In this document: piece after piece, positions 22,600 to 35,329 of the stretch | How the letters are laid out: every line of letters starts with the position of its first letter | Numbering within the stretch: the stretch's first letter is position 1 | From: Pyxicephalus adspersus | Lineage: Eukaryota; Chordata; Amphibia; Anura; Pyxicephalidae | Reading direction: 5' to 3' | Assembly: GCF_032062135.1 (NCBI RefSeq) | Contig: NC_092861.1 | Span: 2,070,776 to 2,134,775, forward strand | Length of the DNA stretch: 64,000 nucleotides | The notes under the pieces: generated by a model | Databases searched by the model: none | What the model saw: the letters and a program-made list of their open reading frames with translations, nothing else | What the model was told of the DNA's origin: nothing | Position numbers and translations under genes: made by a program

Positions 22600-25090
22600 A
22601 CCATTCCCACCATGATTTAGAATTCTTGGATGGAACGAACTGAACTTCAACAGGGTCTACGATGGAAGGTTCTACTCATTTCTCCACCTCACCAGAGCAA
22701 TTCTTAGCCCAAGGTTCTTACCCAACCCTTCTATAATGAGAATCGTTAATCGTTCTTTTTCCCAAAAGTATTGCCCACCCCTGTAGGATGCACTGACCTC
22801 AACCAGAATTTTTTCATCATGTTTGGAGGGTCAACTTATTTTTGGAAAACTCCATACTAGACCGCACCCTACTATAACCTTCTGCTTGCTTGGGTCAACC
22901 TATAGGTCTGTATCTTCTACTTGCCTCCCAAACACCCCAAATATAGGGAGCACCCTAAAACTTTAGTCTAATAAATCCAGCAATCGATATGCACTATTGT
23001 CCCAAGGTCAGGTTGGAGACTGACCAGCAGCCCTGGGGCTTTTAGTACTGGGTGACAGAGAAAGAGAGATTAAGGTTTCTTACCATGGAAGGACGGAAAT
23101 ATCACCATCCTCCAGGAATGGTCCAGTGGGGTGAAGGAATGAGTAGAAGTAAGTAAACCTTACACGGACCTTTTTATCATTCATTTACAAAAATGTTCAC
23201 ACACATTTTTTTATGATTTCAATTATATACATCCAAAAGCCTAAATCCAATCAATGCCAGGATTATGGGATATTTGGAATTTTTGGTTGGAACAAATGGT
23301 CCTTCAACAGAGTCTATGGTGGAAGGTTCTATTCCTTTCTCTACCCCACCAGACCAATCCTTGGGCCAGGGTTCTTACCCAACTTTTCCATGGTGAGAAT
23401 CGTTACTCTTCTCTTTTTCCCAAAATTATTGCCCACCACTATAGGATGCAATGAACTCAACCAGAAAATTTTCATCATGTTTGGAGGGTCAACCTATATT
23501 TGGCAAAGCCCATACTAGACCGCACCCTACTATGACCTTCTGCTTGCTTGGGTCAACCTATAGGTCTGTACCTTCTACTTGCCTCCCAAACACCCCAAAT
23601 ATAGGGAGCACCCTAAAATTTTAGTCTATTAAATCCAGCAATTGATATGCGCTCTTGTCCCACGGTCAGGTTGGAGACTGACCAGCAGCCCTGGGGCTTT
23701 TAGTACTGGTTGACAGAGAAAGAGAGATTAATGTTTCTTACCATGGAAGGACGGAAATATCACCATCCTCCAGGAATGGTCCAGTGGGGTGGAGGAATGA
23801 GAAGAAGTAAGTAAACCTTACACGGACCTTTTTCACAGAAATTTTTTATGAATTATATACATCCAAAAGCTTCAATCCAATCCATGCCAGGATTATGGGA
23901 CATTTGGAATTTTTGGTTGGAACAAATGGTCCTTCAGCAGAGTCTATGGTGGAAGGTTCTACTCATTTCTCCACTCCACCAGACCAATCCTTGGGCCAGG
24001 GTTCTTACCCAACCATTCTATGGTGAGAATTGTTACTCTTCTTTCCCAAAAGTATTGCCCACCCCTATAGGATGCAGTGAACTCAACCAGAAATTTTTCA
24101 TCATGTTTTAAAGGTCAACTTATATTTGGCAAACTCCATACTAGACCAAACCTTACTATGACATTCTGATTGCTTAGGTCAACCCATAGATCTGTACCTT
24201 CTACTTGCTTCCCAAACACCCCAAATATGGGGAGCACCCTAAAATTTTAGTCTAATAAATCCAGCAATTGATATGCGCTCTTGTCCCAAGGTCAGGTTGG
24301 AGAGTGATCAGCAGCCCTGGGGCTTTTAGTACTGGTTGACAGAGAAAGAGAGATTAAGGTTTCTTACCATGGAAGGACGGGAATATCATCATCCTCCAGG
24401 AATGGTCCAGTGGGGTGGAGGAATGAGTAGAAGTAAACCTTACACAAACCTTTTCATCATTCTTTTACAAAATTTTTTATGATTCCAATTATATACATCC
24501 AAAAGCCTAAGTCCAATCAATTCCATGCCAGGACTATGGGACATTTGGAATTTGTGGTTGGAACGAATGGTCCTTCAACATAGTCTATGGTGGAAAGTTC
24601 TACTCATTTCTCCACCCCACCAGACCAATCCTTGGGCCAGGGTTCTCACCCAACCATTCCATGATGAGAATCGTTACTCCTAAACGTAGGATGCAGTGAA
24701 CTCAACCAGAAATTTTCCATCATGTTTTAAAGGTCTTTTCATATTTGGCAAACTCCATACTAGACCAGATCTTACTATGATTTTCTGATTGCTTAGGTCA
24801 AATTATACCTTCTACTTGCTTCCCAGACACCCCAAATATTAGGAGCCACCTAATATTTTTGCCCCATGGTCAGGTTGGAGAAAGATCACCAACACCTAAA
24901 GTTTCTTATCAAAGAAGGATCAGGTATATCCCCAGCTGACACCAATGGACTGATGGAGTGGAGAAATGAGTACATAATAATTAAACCTTCCTATATGAAG
25001 CCCTTTACAAAAAATGTTCCCACAAGGCTTCAAGCTTATGAATATTTACTTCCAACAGCCCCAGGCCACCGTCCAATCCAAGCCTAAAGA
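22600..25090. repeat. four-copy tandem array, unit about 640 bp
   Basis: The marker GGAAGGTTCTACTC (with variants) occurs at 22664, 23321, 23951 and 24592, giving offsets of 657, 630 and 641 bp. Each unit also carries ATTATGGGATATTTGGAATT-like, CAACCAGAAATTTTTCATCA, GACTGACCAGCAGCCCTGGG and GGTCCAGTGGGGTGGAGGAA blocks. The middle copies are most alike; the fourth has deletions. Conserved short open frames in copies 2 and 3 reflect the array and not a gene. Confidence 0.95.
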
Positions 25091-26215
25091 CTGGTGTTTG
25101 GTGTCGCCATCTTGGATTTTAGGCTGGCAAGTGACATTTTGTAGTTTTCTTCTTTTTTCTCTAACTAGCAACTAAATAAAGTTATGGAGGGAGGGAAGGG
25201 GAGCTTGACTAACACATTTCAGAAGAGAAGACTTCTAGGGAGAAGTAATCTTGTCTCCTTAGGCTAGTACGTAGGGACTACAGAATACCTGGACCTCTCC
25301 TCTTCTTCATAAAGGAGGGGTAGTAGTCCATGAAGATAACTTGGAGTAACTAATAACAGCACAGACAAAAGGAATTCTAGTAGGAATTCTAGTTGTTTGC
25401 ACTTACAGATCCAAAGGGCAAGCTGGCCAAGCTATTCCACCCCTCACCAATAGATGGTACTGTGTCCTCACATAATGTGTGTAACAAACTCTAACAATGT
25501 CTCAGACAGCAAACATTTGAGCACAGAGCTATCTAGAGGTGTGACATGCACATAAACCAAAATTCTTTATCTAATGCTATTTTAGGTTAAAAATGTTTTG
25601 TTCTTCTTGAGTATAATTGTTTTTTTTTAAGGTAATGATGATGCAAAATATAATTTTCTGTTAATGCCCTTTGGGAAAACTGAATCACCATCCTGGCTGT
25701 ACTGTTTGGTAGGGATGGGTACATCTCAAGTATAGGGCATGGTGGATTTTGGGAGATTTTTTCCCATATACATGCTAACCATTGTACAATACCTAACAAC
25801 TATAAAAAGCTGATTGTGTCACAACGAGTTCAACACACTTCAGGCATAAAGTGATATCGTTATCATATTTTACTTTAATTCCTTGTGTGGATTTGATGCA
25901 GGTAAAAATGTTCAGATCCCGACACCAAAAATAACCTGCGATGTCAGGAGCCATCAATCTTCCCTTGTACATTAGGATGCTAATTCCTTGGGAAATTAAG
26001 AGGAACTTTAGATATTTGACAGTTTGATTTGAGTGCAAAAATAGCCCCGAGACAGCTGGCAGATTTAAAGAGGACCTGTCTGAATAAATCCCTAACATGT
26101 CATGCAACAGTATCAAATTTGAGAAAAGATCCAAAAAACTGTTCTTTTGCTCCCCCCGGGGCTCCAACTCGAAAACGTTTCCCCAGTCTCCCCCATGATC
26201 AGACTGCAACTTTGG
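25091..26215. other. intronic stretch without a gene
   Basis: It includes an 138-codon minus-strand open frame (25793-26209) with no family match, no splice context and a poor start. I treat it as chance. Confidence 0.35.
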
Positions 26216-26430
26216 ACTCTATTTATAAATAATTCCCCCTGTCAATTCTACTGAAATTCACTGACAGATGGTTATATCTCTCTACTGTTCTCCTTTCAGT
26301 TCCTATTAAAACAATGACTCATTCTGCCACCTAGTGGCCAATACTCAATAGTGCACAGCTCTCATAGTGGGAAATGAATAGGAAATAAATATTATGAGCA
26401 AATTGACAAGGGAATTATTTATAAATAGAG
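26216..26430. mobile_element. MITE with about 30-bp terminal inverted repeats
   Basis: Left end CTCTATTTATAAATAATTCC (26216 on) is the reverse complement of the right end GGAATTATTTATAAATAGAG (26411-26430). The match continues inward to CTGTCAAT / ATTGACA with small differences. The whole element is 215 bp. Confidence 0.9.
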
Positions 26431-27589
26431 CCCCTTGTAACTTTTATCATCTCTGAGCCAGCATTCCTGGATGTAGAAATTCACCTCTGCATTTTTTTAA
26501 TGCAACACCAAAAAAATTATCATGAAAATAATGAGGGAAAAGGGGACGAAGGAGTTACTTAGTTTTTTTTAGTTAACCAAGGTTTCGTTAAATGTTTAAA
26601 TAGAAATAGGCCATACAAGGGGGTCCCCAGCACACTTCAAATGCTGCATTACCTGACATCATATAAAGATACTTTTGATGGGCACATGACTAAAACAAAG
26701 TAGATACAAAAGTAACAATGATACTTTGTATCTATTGATCCGTTGATGTCTTTTTGACAGCGGCAGCTTCTACATGTTTACATGGCAATTCTCTGCTGTC
26801 ATTTTGACAGCTGTGAATTGCAGAAGAATGGAGAACACTACACACACCCTGTGTACTTCAATGGAGTTGTGTAGCGGACTCCTGTCCACAACTACTACCT
26901 AAGCTCAAGAACAAAATTGTATTCCACTCGACCAGTCCTAGATGTAAGGGTTGCGTTTTTTTTTTCAATTAATTTTTGCCTGGTTATCTTGCCAGCAACA
27001 CCTCCCACACACTGCGTCATGTCTATGAAAATGCACACAGGACATCTGGACCTCTCTATAATCTAGGGGGTTGTCCTGTAGTTCTAACACACTTCTTGAT
27101 ATCATTGTTTGAAAGAACAGAGTACAGTGCAGAACCTGACACATTGGCTTCCCCTGCAGATGCCAGGACTGAATGGACTCCCACAGGCCTGTGCAGAAGT
27201 TACATCATCCTGGCATGGTCAATAAAGATTACATTATTGTGCATGTCACACCTCTTGATGGCGCTGTGCTATCATGCAAAGTATATAATAAACTTTCCCC
27301 ATCTGAAATATTATTTGAGTTTGTTACACACTTTAAATGAGGACACAGTGCCATCTACTGGTGGCCAAACAAAGATCAGAATGTGAAGGGAAAAAGTGGT
27401 GATACCCTGCAATGAAAAGCGGACAGGTAAGTATCACCTGTATTATGTTTCCATGAACTGATTTATTAATGTGAGCTGGTTGGCACTGAACTCCGATTCG
27501 GAGGATCTGCTTCCAGTACGTGCCTTGGATAACTATGATGATTCCTCTTTGCTTAGCTTTCTCCATTCAGATGTCCACCGTGCGCTTTG
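26431..27589. other. intronic stretch without a gene
   Basis: Contains GCCATCTACTGGTGGCC-type words near 27350 that resemble repeat fragments. Nothing else could be supported. Confidence 0.3.
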
Positions 27590-27870
27590 TTTATACAAAA
27601 TCCTAATTTGTGTCCTCGTCATCTTTATTAGCCGCCACTGATGTTAAGACGAGGAGCAGATTTGCCCTTTAAAGGTTACGTCTTATTAAATTATCATTTT
27701 GCCTCATCGGCGCGTTTGTTGTCTGCCAGCGGACGGCTACAAAGCCACAATCCTCCTAATTACTTCCTACCGGCGCTATGGAAATACCGCTGATAAAACA
27801 AACACATTAACGGCGCTGGATGAATCAGATGTTTACTCTTCGGGGAACGGGGAGGGGGCTGGGCACACAT
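27590..27870. other. conserved-looking non-coding block
   Basis: A CpG-containing, repeat-free stretch (CATCGGCGCGTTTG, CTAATTACTTCC, CCGCTGATAAAACA). An open plus-strand frame here has no family match. It could be an enhancer; this is inference only. Confidence 0.3.
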
Positions 27871-28539
27871 CTTTTATTATTATTATTGAAATGAAAGCAC
27901 ACCTTAGTGGACATGGCCCATCAACTGTTTTATTTGGGAACTGCGGACAGGTATAAAAAAATATTAAATGCAACAAAACGATTGCATTTTCCTTTTAAAA
28001 TAAAAATGTATTTTAGGTACAGCTTGTATAAGTACCGGATTAACTCTTTATATCAGCTCACTACCATGCCATGCATTGGGGGGAGGGGTGATACTAGTAA
28101 CCAAAGGGGTGTCACCCTCCTGGCTGTGCTGCCTGGTAGGGGTGCATGAGTTACAAAAGGGCCAATGAGACAGCTCACGTGTGTGCTGTTTATATAGAGT
28201 TAAGCTTTGAGCAAATCTGCAATGTGGGGTAATATCGGGGCATTGGTAAGGCTGCAGAAATTCCAATTCATACAAATTTAGAATGGACAGGATGGATTGG
28301 ACTGCACATGTTGCAATTGCAATGTAAATTGTGTCCCAGTGTAATAGATGGAGCATGTATTTGAGTATGGAAGTAATGGTCTCTCTGCAGAGGTCAGGGG
28401 AATGTCAGACCTCTACAGAGAGATCACTGCTTCTAAGCAAAGAGCAAGGATCTTTCTCTGCAACATTCTGGCTGGGGATAGGCTTTACTACTCATGAGTG
28501 GACTGATCCATTTATGTGTGTGCAGCAACTGTCGGCTGG
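27871..28539. other. intronic stretch without a gene
   Basis: A short hairpin-like pair at 28380-28427 (GGTCTCTCTGCAGAGGTC / GACCTCTACAGAGAGATC) has a partial echo at 36905-36935. No exon. Confidence 0.35.
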
Positions 28540-28612
28540 ATTATTATTATTAATAATATTAATAAACAAGATTTATATAGCGCCAACATATTATGCAGCG
28601 CTGTACATAGGA
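28540..28612 (-). mobile_element. anuran dispersed repeat tail, copy 2
   Basis: ATT/AAT repeats, then ACAAGATTTATATAGCGCCA and ATGCAGCGCTGTACATA: the reverse complement of the block at 4718. Confidence 0.7.
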
Positions 28613-29449
28613 TTCTATCTCCATATTGAAGTGAGCGTGCAGACAGTTTGATAAGTCACCTGCAGTGCCCATGCCGAGCGATGTCAAGACTCCATGCAGC
28701 CTTCCGAAATATTCATCTGCTGCTATGCAGCAACAAGGACAGTTTTAGCCAAAATGGGGCCCTTGGCATGAAGTGGGGGGCCCCAAATAAAAATCATTCA
28801 AGCACCCATGCCATTCTGTCTATTGTAACTTGGAAAATCTGGGGGCCCTGACAATTACCCCATTTACATTTAAACTGGCCCTATGTAGCAAAAGTGCAAA
28901 AATAATAATATTGTTTCCCCGTCTTCTGCCATCGTCCTACAAATCCTGTTTTGTGTTGATTCGGATTGTACAAATCAGTTGATAAACGGCTGCATGCCTG
29001 GAATAGACATTAACATGATGTATGCGTCCAATCACAGTGAATTATGAGTGTTTTTCAGGCAAATTAGCCCCACAGCTGGGGAGTAATGGGATTATTCATC
29101 AGCCCAGACTGCCAGCCAGCTGCGATAATACTGACAGCCAGAGGGGGCGCCCACCTGCGACCTGGCCGCCATTAATGCCTGAACGTTGTATGGTATGAGT
29201 TGGTGGAAATGGTTAGCAGAGAAATCGTCTCATTGCTCCTTTACTCATTTAAGTGGCCAAAGAGAAACACAATAGTCCTGATTTATGAAAGACTGGGAAA
29301 GATAGACCACCATGGGTGAATCTGGGTCATCCAAAAAACCTGCCCACCTGCCAACAGATGTCAGGACTCTTGTTCATCATATCCATGCATAAAGAAATCT
29401 ATGTCTGTGTGCACCTAGTCTCTATCTAGAAGTTTCTTTCCCTATTTAT
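28613..29449. other. intronic stretch with repeat fragments
   Basis: 28740-28870 carries GGGGCCC-rich words and CCATTCTGTCT, echoed in reverse at 57660-57960. 29275-29345 is a fragment of the palindromic MITE (CCTGATTTATGAAAGACTGG, GGGTGAATCTGGGTCATCC). 28960-29170 looks conserved and repeat-free. Confidence 0.4.
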
Positions 29450-30420
29450 GAGTGAATTGTGTCCCCCTCCAGGAATGTTTATCTATGAGTGCACCTTTTT
29501 GGGAGTGTGTTTCCCATCGATGAATGGCACCATGTCCTTACCTGGGAATGGCTTTCCCTATCTATGAGTGCATCATGTCCCTCATAGGCGTGTCCATGCC
29601 TATTCATGAATGGCACCATGTTCATGAATGGCACCATGCCCCCCCTGGGAATGGCCTTCCCTGTCTATTAGTGCACTGTGTCTCTCATAGTAGTGTCTAT
29701 CCCTATTCATGAATGGCGCCATGTCCCTCCCTGGGAATGTCTTTCCCTATCTATGAGTGCTACGTGTCCCCTTCTTGGAGTATTTGTCCATCTATTTCTG
29801 CACCACGTACCCATTTGGGAGTGTCTTTTCCTAAATATGAGTGCACCATGTCCCTCATAGGAGTGTCTATCCCTATTCATGAATGGCACCATGTCACTTT
29901 CTGAGAATGTCTTTCCCTATCTATGATTGCATCATGTCCCTCATAGGAGTGTCTATCGCTACTAATAAATGGCACCAAGTCCCTAGCTGGGAATGTCTTT
30001 CCCTATCTTTGAGTGCACCATGTCCCTCATAGGAGTGTCTATCCCTACTAATGAATGGCACCAAGTCCCCCCCTTGGGAATGTCTTTCCCTATCTATAAG
30101 TGCACCAAGTCCCTCATAGGAGTGTCTATCCCTTTCGATGAATGGCCCCATGTCCCTCCCTGAGAATGGCTTTCCTTATCAATGAGTGCATTGTACCCTT
30201 CTTGGTGTATTTGTCCATCCATAGCTGCACCATGAACCCCTTTGAGAGTATCTTTCCCTATCCATGAGTACATTGTGTCCCTCATAGGAGTGTCTATCCC
30301 TACTAATGAATGGCACCATGTCCCTATCTGGGAATGGCTTTCCCTATCTTTGAGTATACCGTGTTCCTCATCGCAGTGTCTATCCCTACTGGTAAATGGC
30401 ACCATGTCCCTCCTGGGAAC
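29450..30420. repeat. 86-bp minisatellite array
   Basis: About eleven copies of an 86-bp unit containing GAATGGCACCATGTCCCTC, GGGAATGTCTTTCCCTATCT and CTCATAGGAGTGTCTATCCC. ATAGGAGTGTCTAT recurs at intervals near 86 bp. The 130-codon minus frame here is translation of the array. Confidence 0.93.
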
Positions 30421-30899
30421 GGATCGTGGTGCTGTCCAGTGCCACCCAATTGTCAAACAATTGACTTCCCATGTCAAGAAGGTCATGTGCTCCCCTTATT
30501 ATGGGCATATCAGCCCCCTAATGTAATGAATAGGAGCCACCTGTATCATTCTGTATATAAAATACATTGTCCACGTGAATAAAAAAGAGGTTGGGCACAG
30601 ACTTACAATATCTTGGGGTATCAGCTGCCCAGGGGTTATTCTGCATTAAACAATGGGGAAGTGTTAATTCTCATGACTACAACATCTTCTGCATTTTATA
30701 ATTTCTCCCTTTTTGGTCTGTGAAATAAATCATTGAAAGCATTTTTGACAAGTGCCAGAAAACCTGTTTATCCCGAAAGTCTAGCGAACCGAAACCTTCC
30801 GGTGCTACAACATTTCCAATGCTTCCCGTTCTCTATGTGGATGACGTAACCCCATTAGAAGAGGAGATGGGAGGGGGCGCTTAGGGTGACAACCTTCAT

Positions 30900-31300
30900 A
30901 GATACAGCATGGTGAACGTTGTCACCGAGTGAATGTCAGTGTCTCCCAGAATAAAATGACTGCAGCCACCTCATCTATGGACGGCTAAGCAGCAATAGAT
31001 TAGTTTTCTTCTTAGGCTTAGATAAACCTTAAAACTGTATAATTTTATTTTTAACCAGACCGGAATTTTTTACGGAGTGATAACATCATGGAAAGTGTCA
31101 CCTGATAAATGGCATTGTATTTACCGGCGGCTTATTTACCGTTTTATCGCTGTGTGCAGCCGCCGATGCTAATTTCCTTATTTAACATTGATTTGCTTGC
31201 AAGCAGAATTCGCAGGCTCAGTCAAGTCGCCGTTTCCGCCCTTCGAGAGGGATAAACCTCATTTTCTTTAAGTCGGATGCTATCTGTCCGATCTCATCGC
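30900..31300. other. conserved-looking non-coding block
   Basis: Repeat-free with paired CpG words (TTTACCGGCGGCTTATTTAC, GCAGCCGCCGATGCTAATTT) and an AAATGACTGCAGCC start. It has no coding frame. A cis-regulatory role is only a guess. Confidence 0.3.
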
Positions 31301-32519
31301 GGGGACGTCATGTATCAGCTGTGTAAGGCTTATCGGTGGCTGCAGCGTGCACTGAAATTCTGTAAGCATTGCCCCCGCCCCGGGGGACAGGCAGGAAACG
31401 GCCTCAATAAACTGATAACACCTAATGCCACATATATTGTATTTCCTCGCCCGAGAGGTTGCATGCTTAGGACAACGTGCGTGTTTGGTCTCCAGTCACT
31501 GGGTAACAAGGCCGGAATATGGGAAATTATTATGAATATATCATAAATACATCATTTATTGCAAATGCAAAGAGGCATTGGGGCAGATTTACTAAAGGGG
31601 TTTAGGCTGTTAACTCATCCAGGTGAATTATGATCTTGCAAAGGATTCAACACCTAACTAGACCCAAATGTTTTTGGTAGAGGAGACATGCAAAGTTTTT
31701 ACTTTTCCCTGGGTTCTGCTGGCTTTTTGCTTACATTGCACCATGAAGTTTGGAGCCCAGAAAGAGTTACATCATCAATGGCCATCCGGTGCTCAATGAG
31801 GAGTTGGAAAAATCAATGGTGGAGATGGTGGCTTTGGGGGTTGCAGCGATGACCAGTTCCAGGACCTGAAGAACACTTATGGAATGCCGTTACATAGAAG
31901 TTAGGTGTAAGTGTTCCTGTAAAATTACAACTCTGACCCCTACTTCTCCAAATTTCTTTTTAAACTAATACTAAATCATAAAAAAATGAATGTCCGCCAC
32001 AGCTGGGTGAATATTGAAGGATTGGGAATCTGGTCCAGGTGCTCAGGTCACCTGTAATGGCTCAAAGTTCTATAAGCAGCCCATGAAATCCCAACTGTTC
32101 AAAGTTGCACTTCCATACTTGCCTGACCCGAATATTCTTCCGGCTCTAATCATCTTGTGCTGTGGCCGTCTCTCTTATCCATTGTATCACGTCTTTGTTT
32201 TCTTAGATTGTAAGCTCTGGCACATGTTCATAGTTTGGTGCTCACCATGAGCTGCACATGGGTGCGTACCAGGAGTTTAGATTGGGTCACACCAGATGCA
32301 CAATCACAGTGCTAACAAGAACCAGCTAATAGTAAATTTTAGTGTCTGATCCTCCACATAATAAGGGCAAATCATGTCCTGGTGTACGTCAATTCTTTGT
32401 ATTAAACGTTCATGCATGATTTCTTGGCAGGCTTCAAACAATGATATGTAGGATTCATGGTGAGCATTAAAATACAAAATGTGTGAGTTCTTGTTGAGTA
32501 CCTGTTAGGAGATGCTTAC
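31301..32519. other. intronic stretch without a gene
   Basis: 32120-32230 resembles the upstream part of the dispersed repeat seen at 62900-63110 (TTAGATTGTAAGCTCTGGCA). The rest is unassigned. Confidence 0.35.
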
Positions 32520-33350
32520 CTGGCCGGTGATCCCATGCAGTGATGTTGGTTGCACCAACAAGGAATTACCAGCATCCCCTGCTTCCCTTTAGCCGTACCT
32601 TTTCAGCATCCCCAGCAGAGGCTTTGCACAGCTGAAGGGAATTTTAGAAGCAGAATAATCCCTGGCTTCATACGGCCTTGCCCTTAGGTGTTGGGATATT
32701 ATAATATCTCTGCTCACAGTCCCCCGTTGCCCGTAGTTTATTCTGTCCAGCGATGTTACTTGCAGCAACAAGGAATTACCAGCATCCCCTGCTTCCCTTT
32801 AGCCTTGCACCTTGAGATGAACCTTCTCAGCATCCCCAGCACATATTCTGAGGCTGTGCATGGCTGGAGGGGACTTTGGGGCAAATTAGTCCCTGGCTTC
32901 ATCCTGTCCTGCCATTGGCTGCTGGGACTTTCTGCTCACAGTTGCCTGTTGTTGCTTTAAACTTGCTGGTGTGTTATTCATTAGATTTATTGTTGCAGGC
33001 TCGGCCCATTTCTAACCCTCTGTTTGTATGCAGCCTGGACCGACCTTTGCCTGTGACCCTGACTCGGCTTTACCCCTGGATACCTCGTTTGATGGACGGA
33101 TTATCTGTGTATGACCTCTGGCTCTGTATTCTGGACATGTCTGGTATTGCTTTATCTGTGGGCTTCTGGTCCTCCATCAGCCCTTCCCAAGGTGCCATCC
33201 CTGGCACACCGAAGTCCTGGGGGCAACCGTGATCTGTGACGGCACAACTAGTTTCTTGCGGCTTGCTGTAGGTGAAGAGTGCGGGGTTACATTGGGGTAC
33301 TGAATTCTGATGAGTACTGGTGCTGGAACAGGGCTTTACAGTACCAAATC
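32520..33350 (+). repeat. dispersed repeat family X, longest copy
   Basis: About 830 bp. It contains an internal direct duplication: ACAAGGAATTACCAGCATCC at about 32559 and 32768, a spacing near 210 bp. It then has CCTGTCCTGCCATTGGCTGC, GGACCGACC, a GGATTATCTGTGTATGACC block and the closing GGTGAAGAGTGCGGGG...GAGTACTGGTGCTGGA. No transposase or RT is visible. Confidence 0.7.
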
Positions 33351-35329
33351 ACAATCATATCCCGAAATCCATCATCCTATTTTGGAAACTGATACGTAGG
33401 ACCAAATCATGACACAAAGCCTTTAAAATGAATATCTGAATAAAATAAACCTGTGCTTGCTTTGTCATTATCTACAGGAACAATATATCCGAGTGTCTCG
33501 TGTATCTTACTGGTTCTAGTATCAGCAGGTCATAACTCCTGAGTCCCGGAGCCAACAATATATGAACAACGTACAATAAAATAAACTCCACCGGAAAACA
33601 TTGTCATTACACTTCCGCACAGATCCGTCTTTAAACAAAGCTGACATTTGCAGAGCTCATCCAAGCATCATTGACAGCTTACAATAACAAGCCTTCATTA
33701 TAAATCCAGCAGAATCCAGACAGAAAAATGTAGAGTATCCGATCATGTCAATCCAATGATCTCATGTGCCAAGTACAGGAAATGCACCAAATACCAAAAA
33801 TGCCAACGCTATTGGATTTCATAGATTGATCTCCAAATGGAGAGATTTGCATTTAGAGACGGCTCCCTTTTATGCACCAACAAAAGTTCCCAATGCCACA
33901 CCGACACAAATAATTTTCATACCTTCGAAATAGCGACCAACACTTTCCATCAGACATCGATCTGGTCAAAGTGCCAATATATGGACAAAGACAAGCAAGG
34001 GTACATATACCACGGAGATGCCCAAATGCTTTAAATTGTCTCCAATTGGGGGAACACTGTCTACTTGGAGAACGCTCCCATTTGTCTCCAGTCAATCCTA
34101 CACTTGCTAAAGCAGGCACTATAGGCTTCTACGCCCAGTGACCGATCATTTGTCCGGCACATTATTCTATATATAAGACCTGACTGTTTGCTGTTGCAGT
34201 TCATTGAAGGCCATTCCAATGGATAGGTGCAGAACTGAACCAGCATGCGGCTGCACCGTCCCTTTAGGCCACACGTTTGCTGAAGGTCTGCACTGCTAAT
34301 CTGGTTATTTGTGGTCCCGTTTGCTCCAGATGCACAATAGAGGTTTGCTGGGTGTCCAGGAGCAGCCAACAATGCCGTTTTGCCCTGTAGGTTGGAAAGT
34401 GCCCCAGGATTTCATGATCTTGCCCCTCCTCAGCTTGTGCTTGGAAATTATGAGAGGAGCAACTCAGCATAGGTGGGTATTTATTAAACATTTCCCGTTA
34501 AAAAGATTTTAGCTGTCAATAGTATCTATTAAAACACAATTTCTCCATTCTATCCCATTCAGAAGCTTTTCAAAAATAATGAAAAGCAATATAAAGTGAG
34601 TTCTATGGTTGACAACCACATGACCTATAGCTTCAGCTAGGACATTGCTCACCTATAGGGCTTGTGTAGATGTGCTAATGACGCATGCATTCAATTTGCA
34701 ACTGAGATCAATTTGAGAGGTATCTAGGTTTGACCTTCCGGGTGGTTTGAACTCCTTGGGGTTTTCTTTTGCATTGCCATTGACTTGAATGGGGAGAGGA
34801 GCAGTTGTGATACAAACAGCTGCATACATGGAGGCCCTGGACCTCTTCAGCCAAAAGAGCTCACCATGAGCATTAACTTTTATCTATTATCTTTTAGATG
34901 CTCAGCCCCTGGGCTCCTTGGGGCATCTTCCCTGAACTTTGGTTGAACATTGCATTTTCAGAATGTCAACAAAAGTCATGGGATTTACCTTTTTGGGCAT
35001 AAAGTTCATCACTGCTACTGTTCATCATTTTCCTCAATTCTGGAGCCTTTAGCTATCAATTCTCTGAGCCGTATATTAACCAAGGCTACTTCCTCACATC
35101 CAGCTCTACTTCTCTACCATGAAAGGTGGCTACTCTGCTTTGCAGGGCCCTATGGAGCTGCACCGTAGCCACCATTGCACGATAAAGAACTACAGCTGGA
35201 TGGGAATTTAGTGCAGACCTGGAACCCTGGGGAGCTGCTGCAACAAAGTAGGATGGGTTGCAATTGAATTTAAAAGAAAAGCAAGGCGCAGAGATGGTAA
35301 GTGATGGGGACAGTAAACAATTACAAAGT
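33351..35329. other. intronic stretch without a gene
   Basis: Unique-looking sequence. Short open frames only, no splice-supported exon. Confidence 0.35.

Noticed and set aside
25793..26209. 138-residue minus-strand open frame
   Set aside because: No family match, no splice or start context, and normal chance length for AT-rich DNA of this size.
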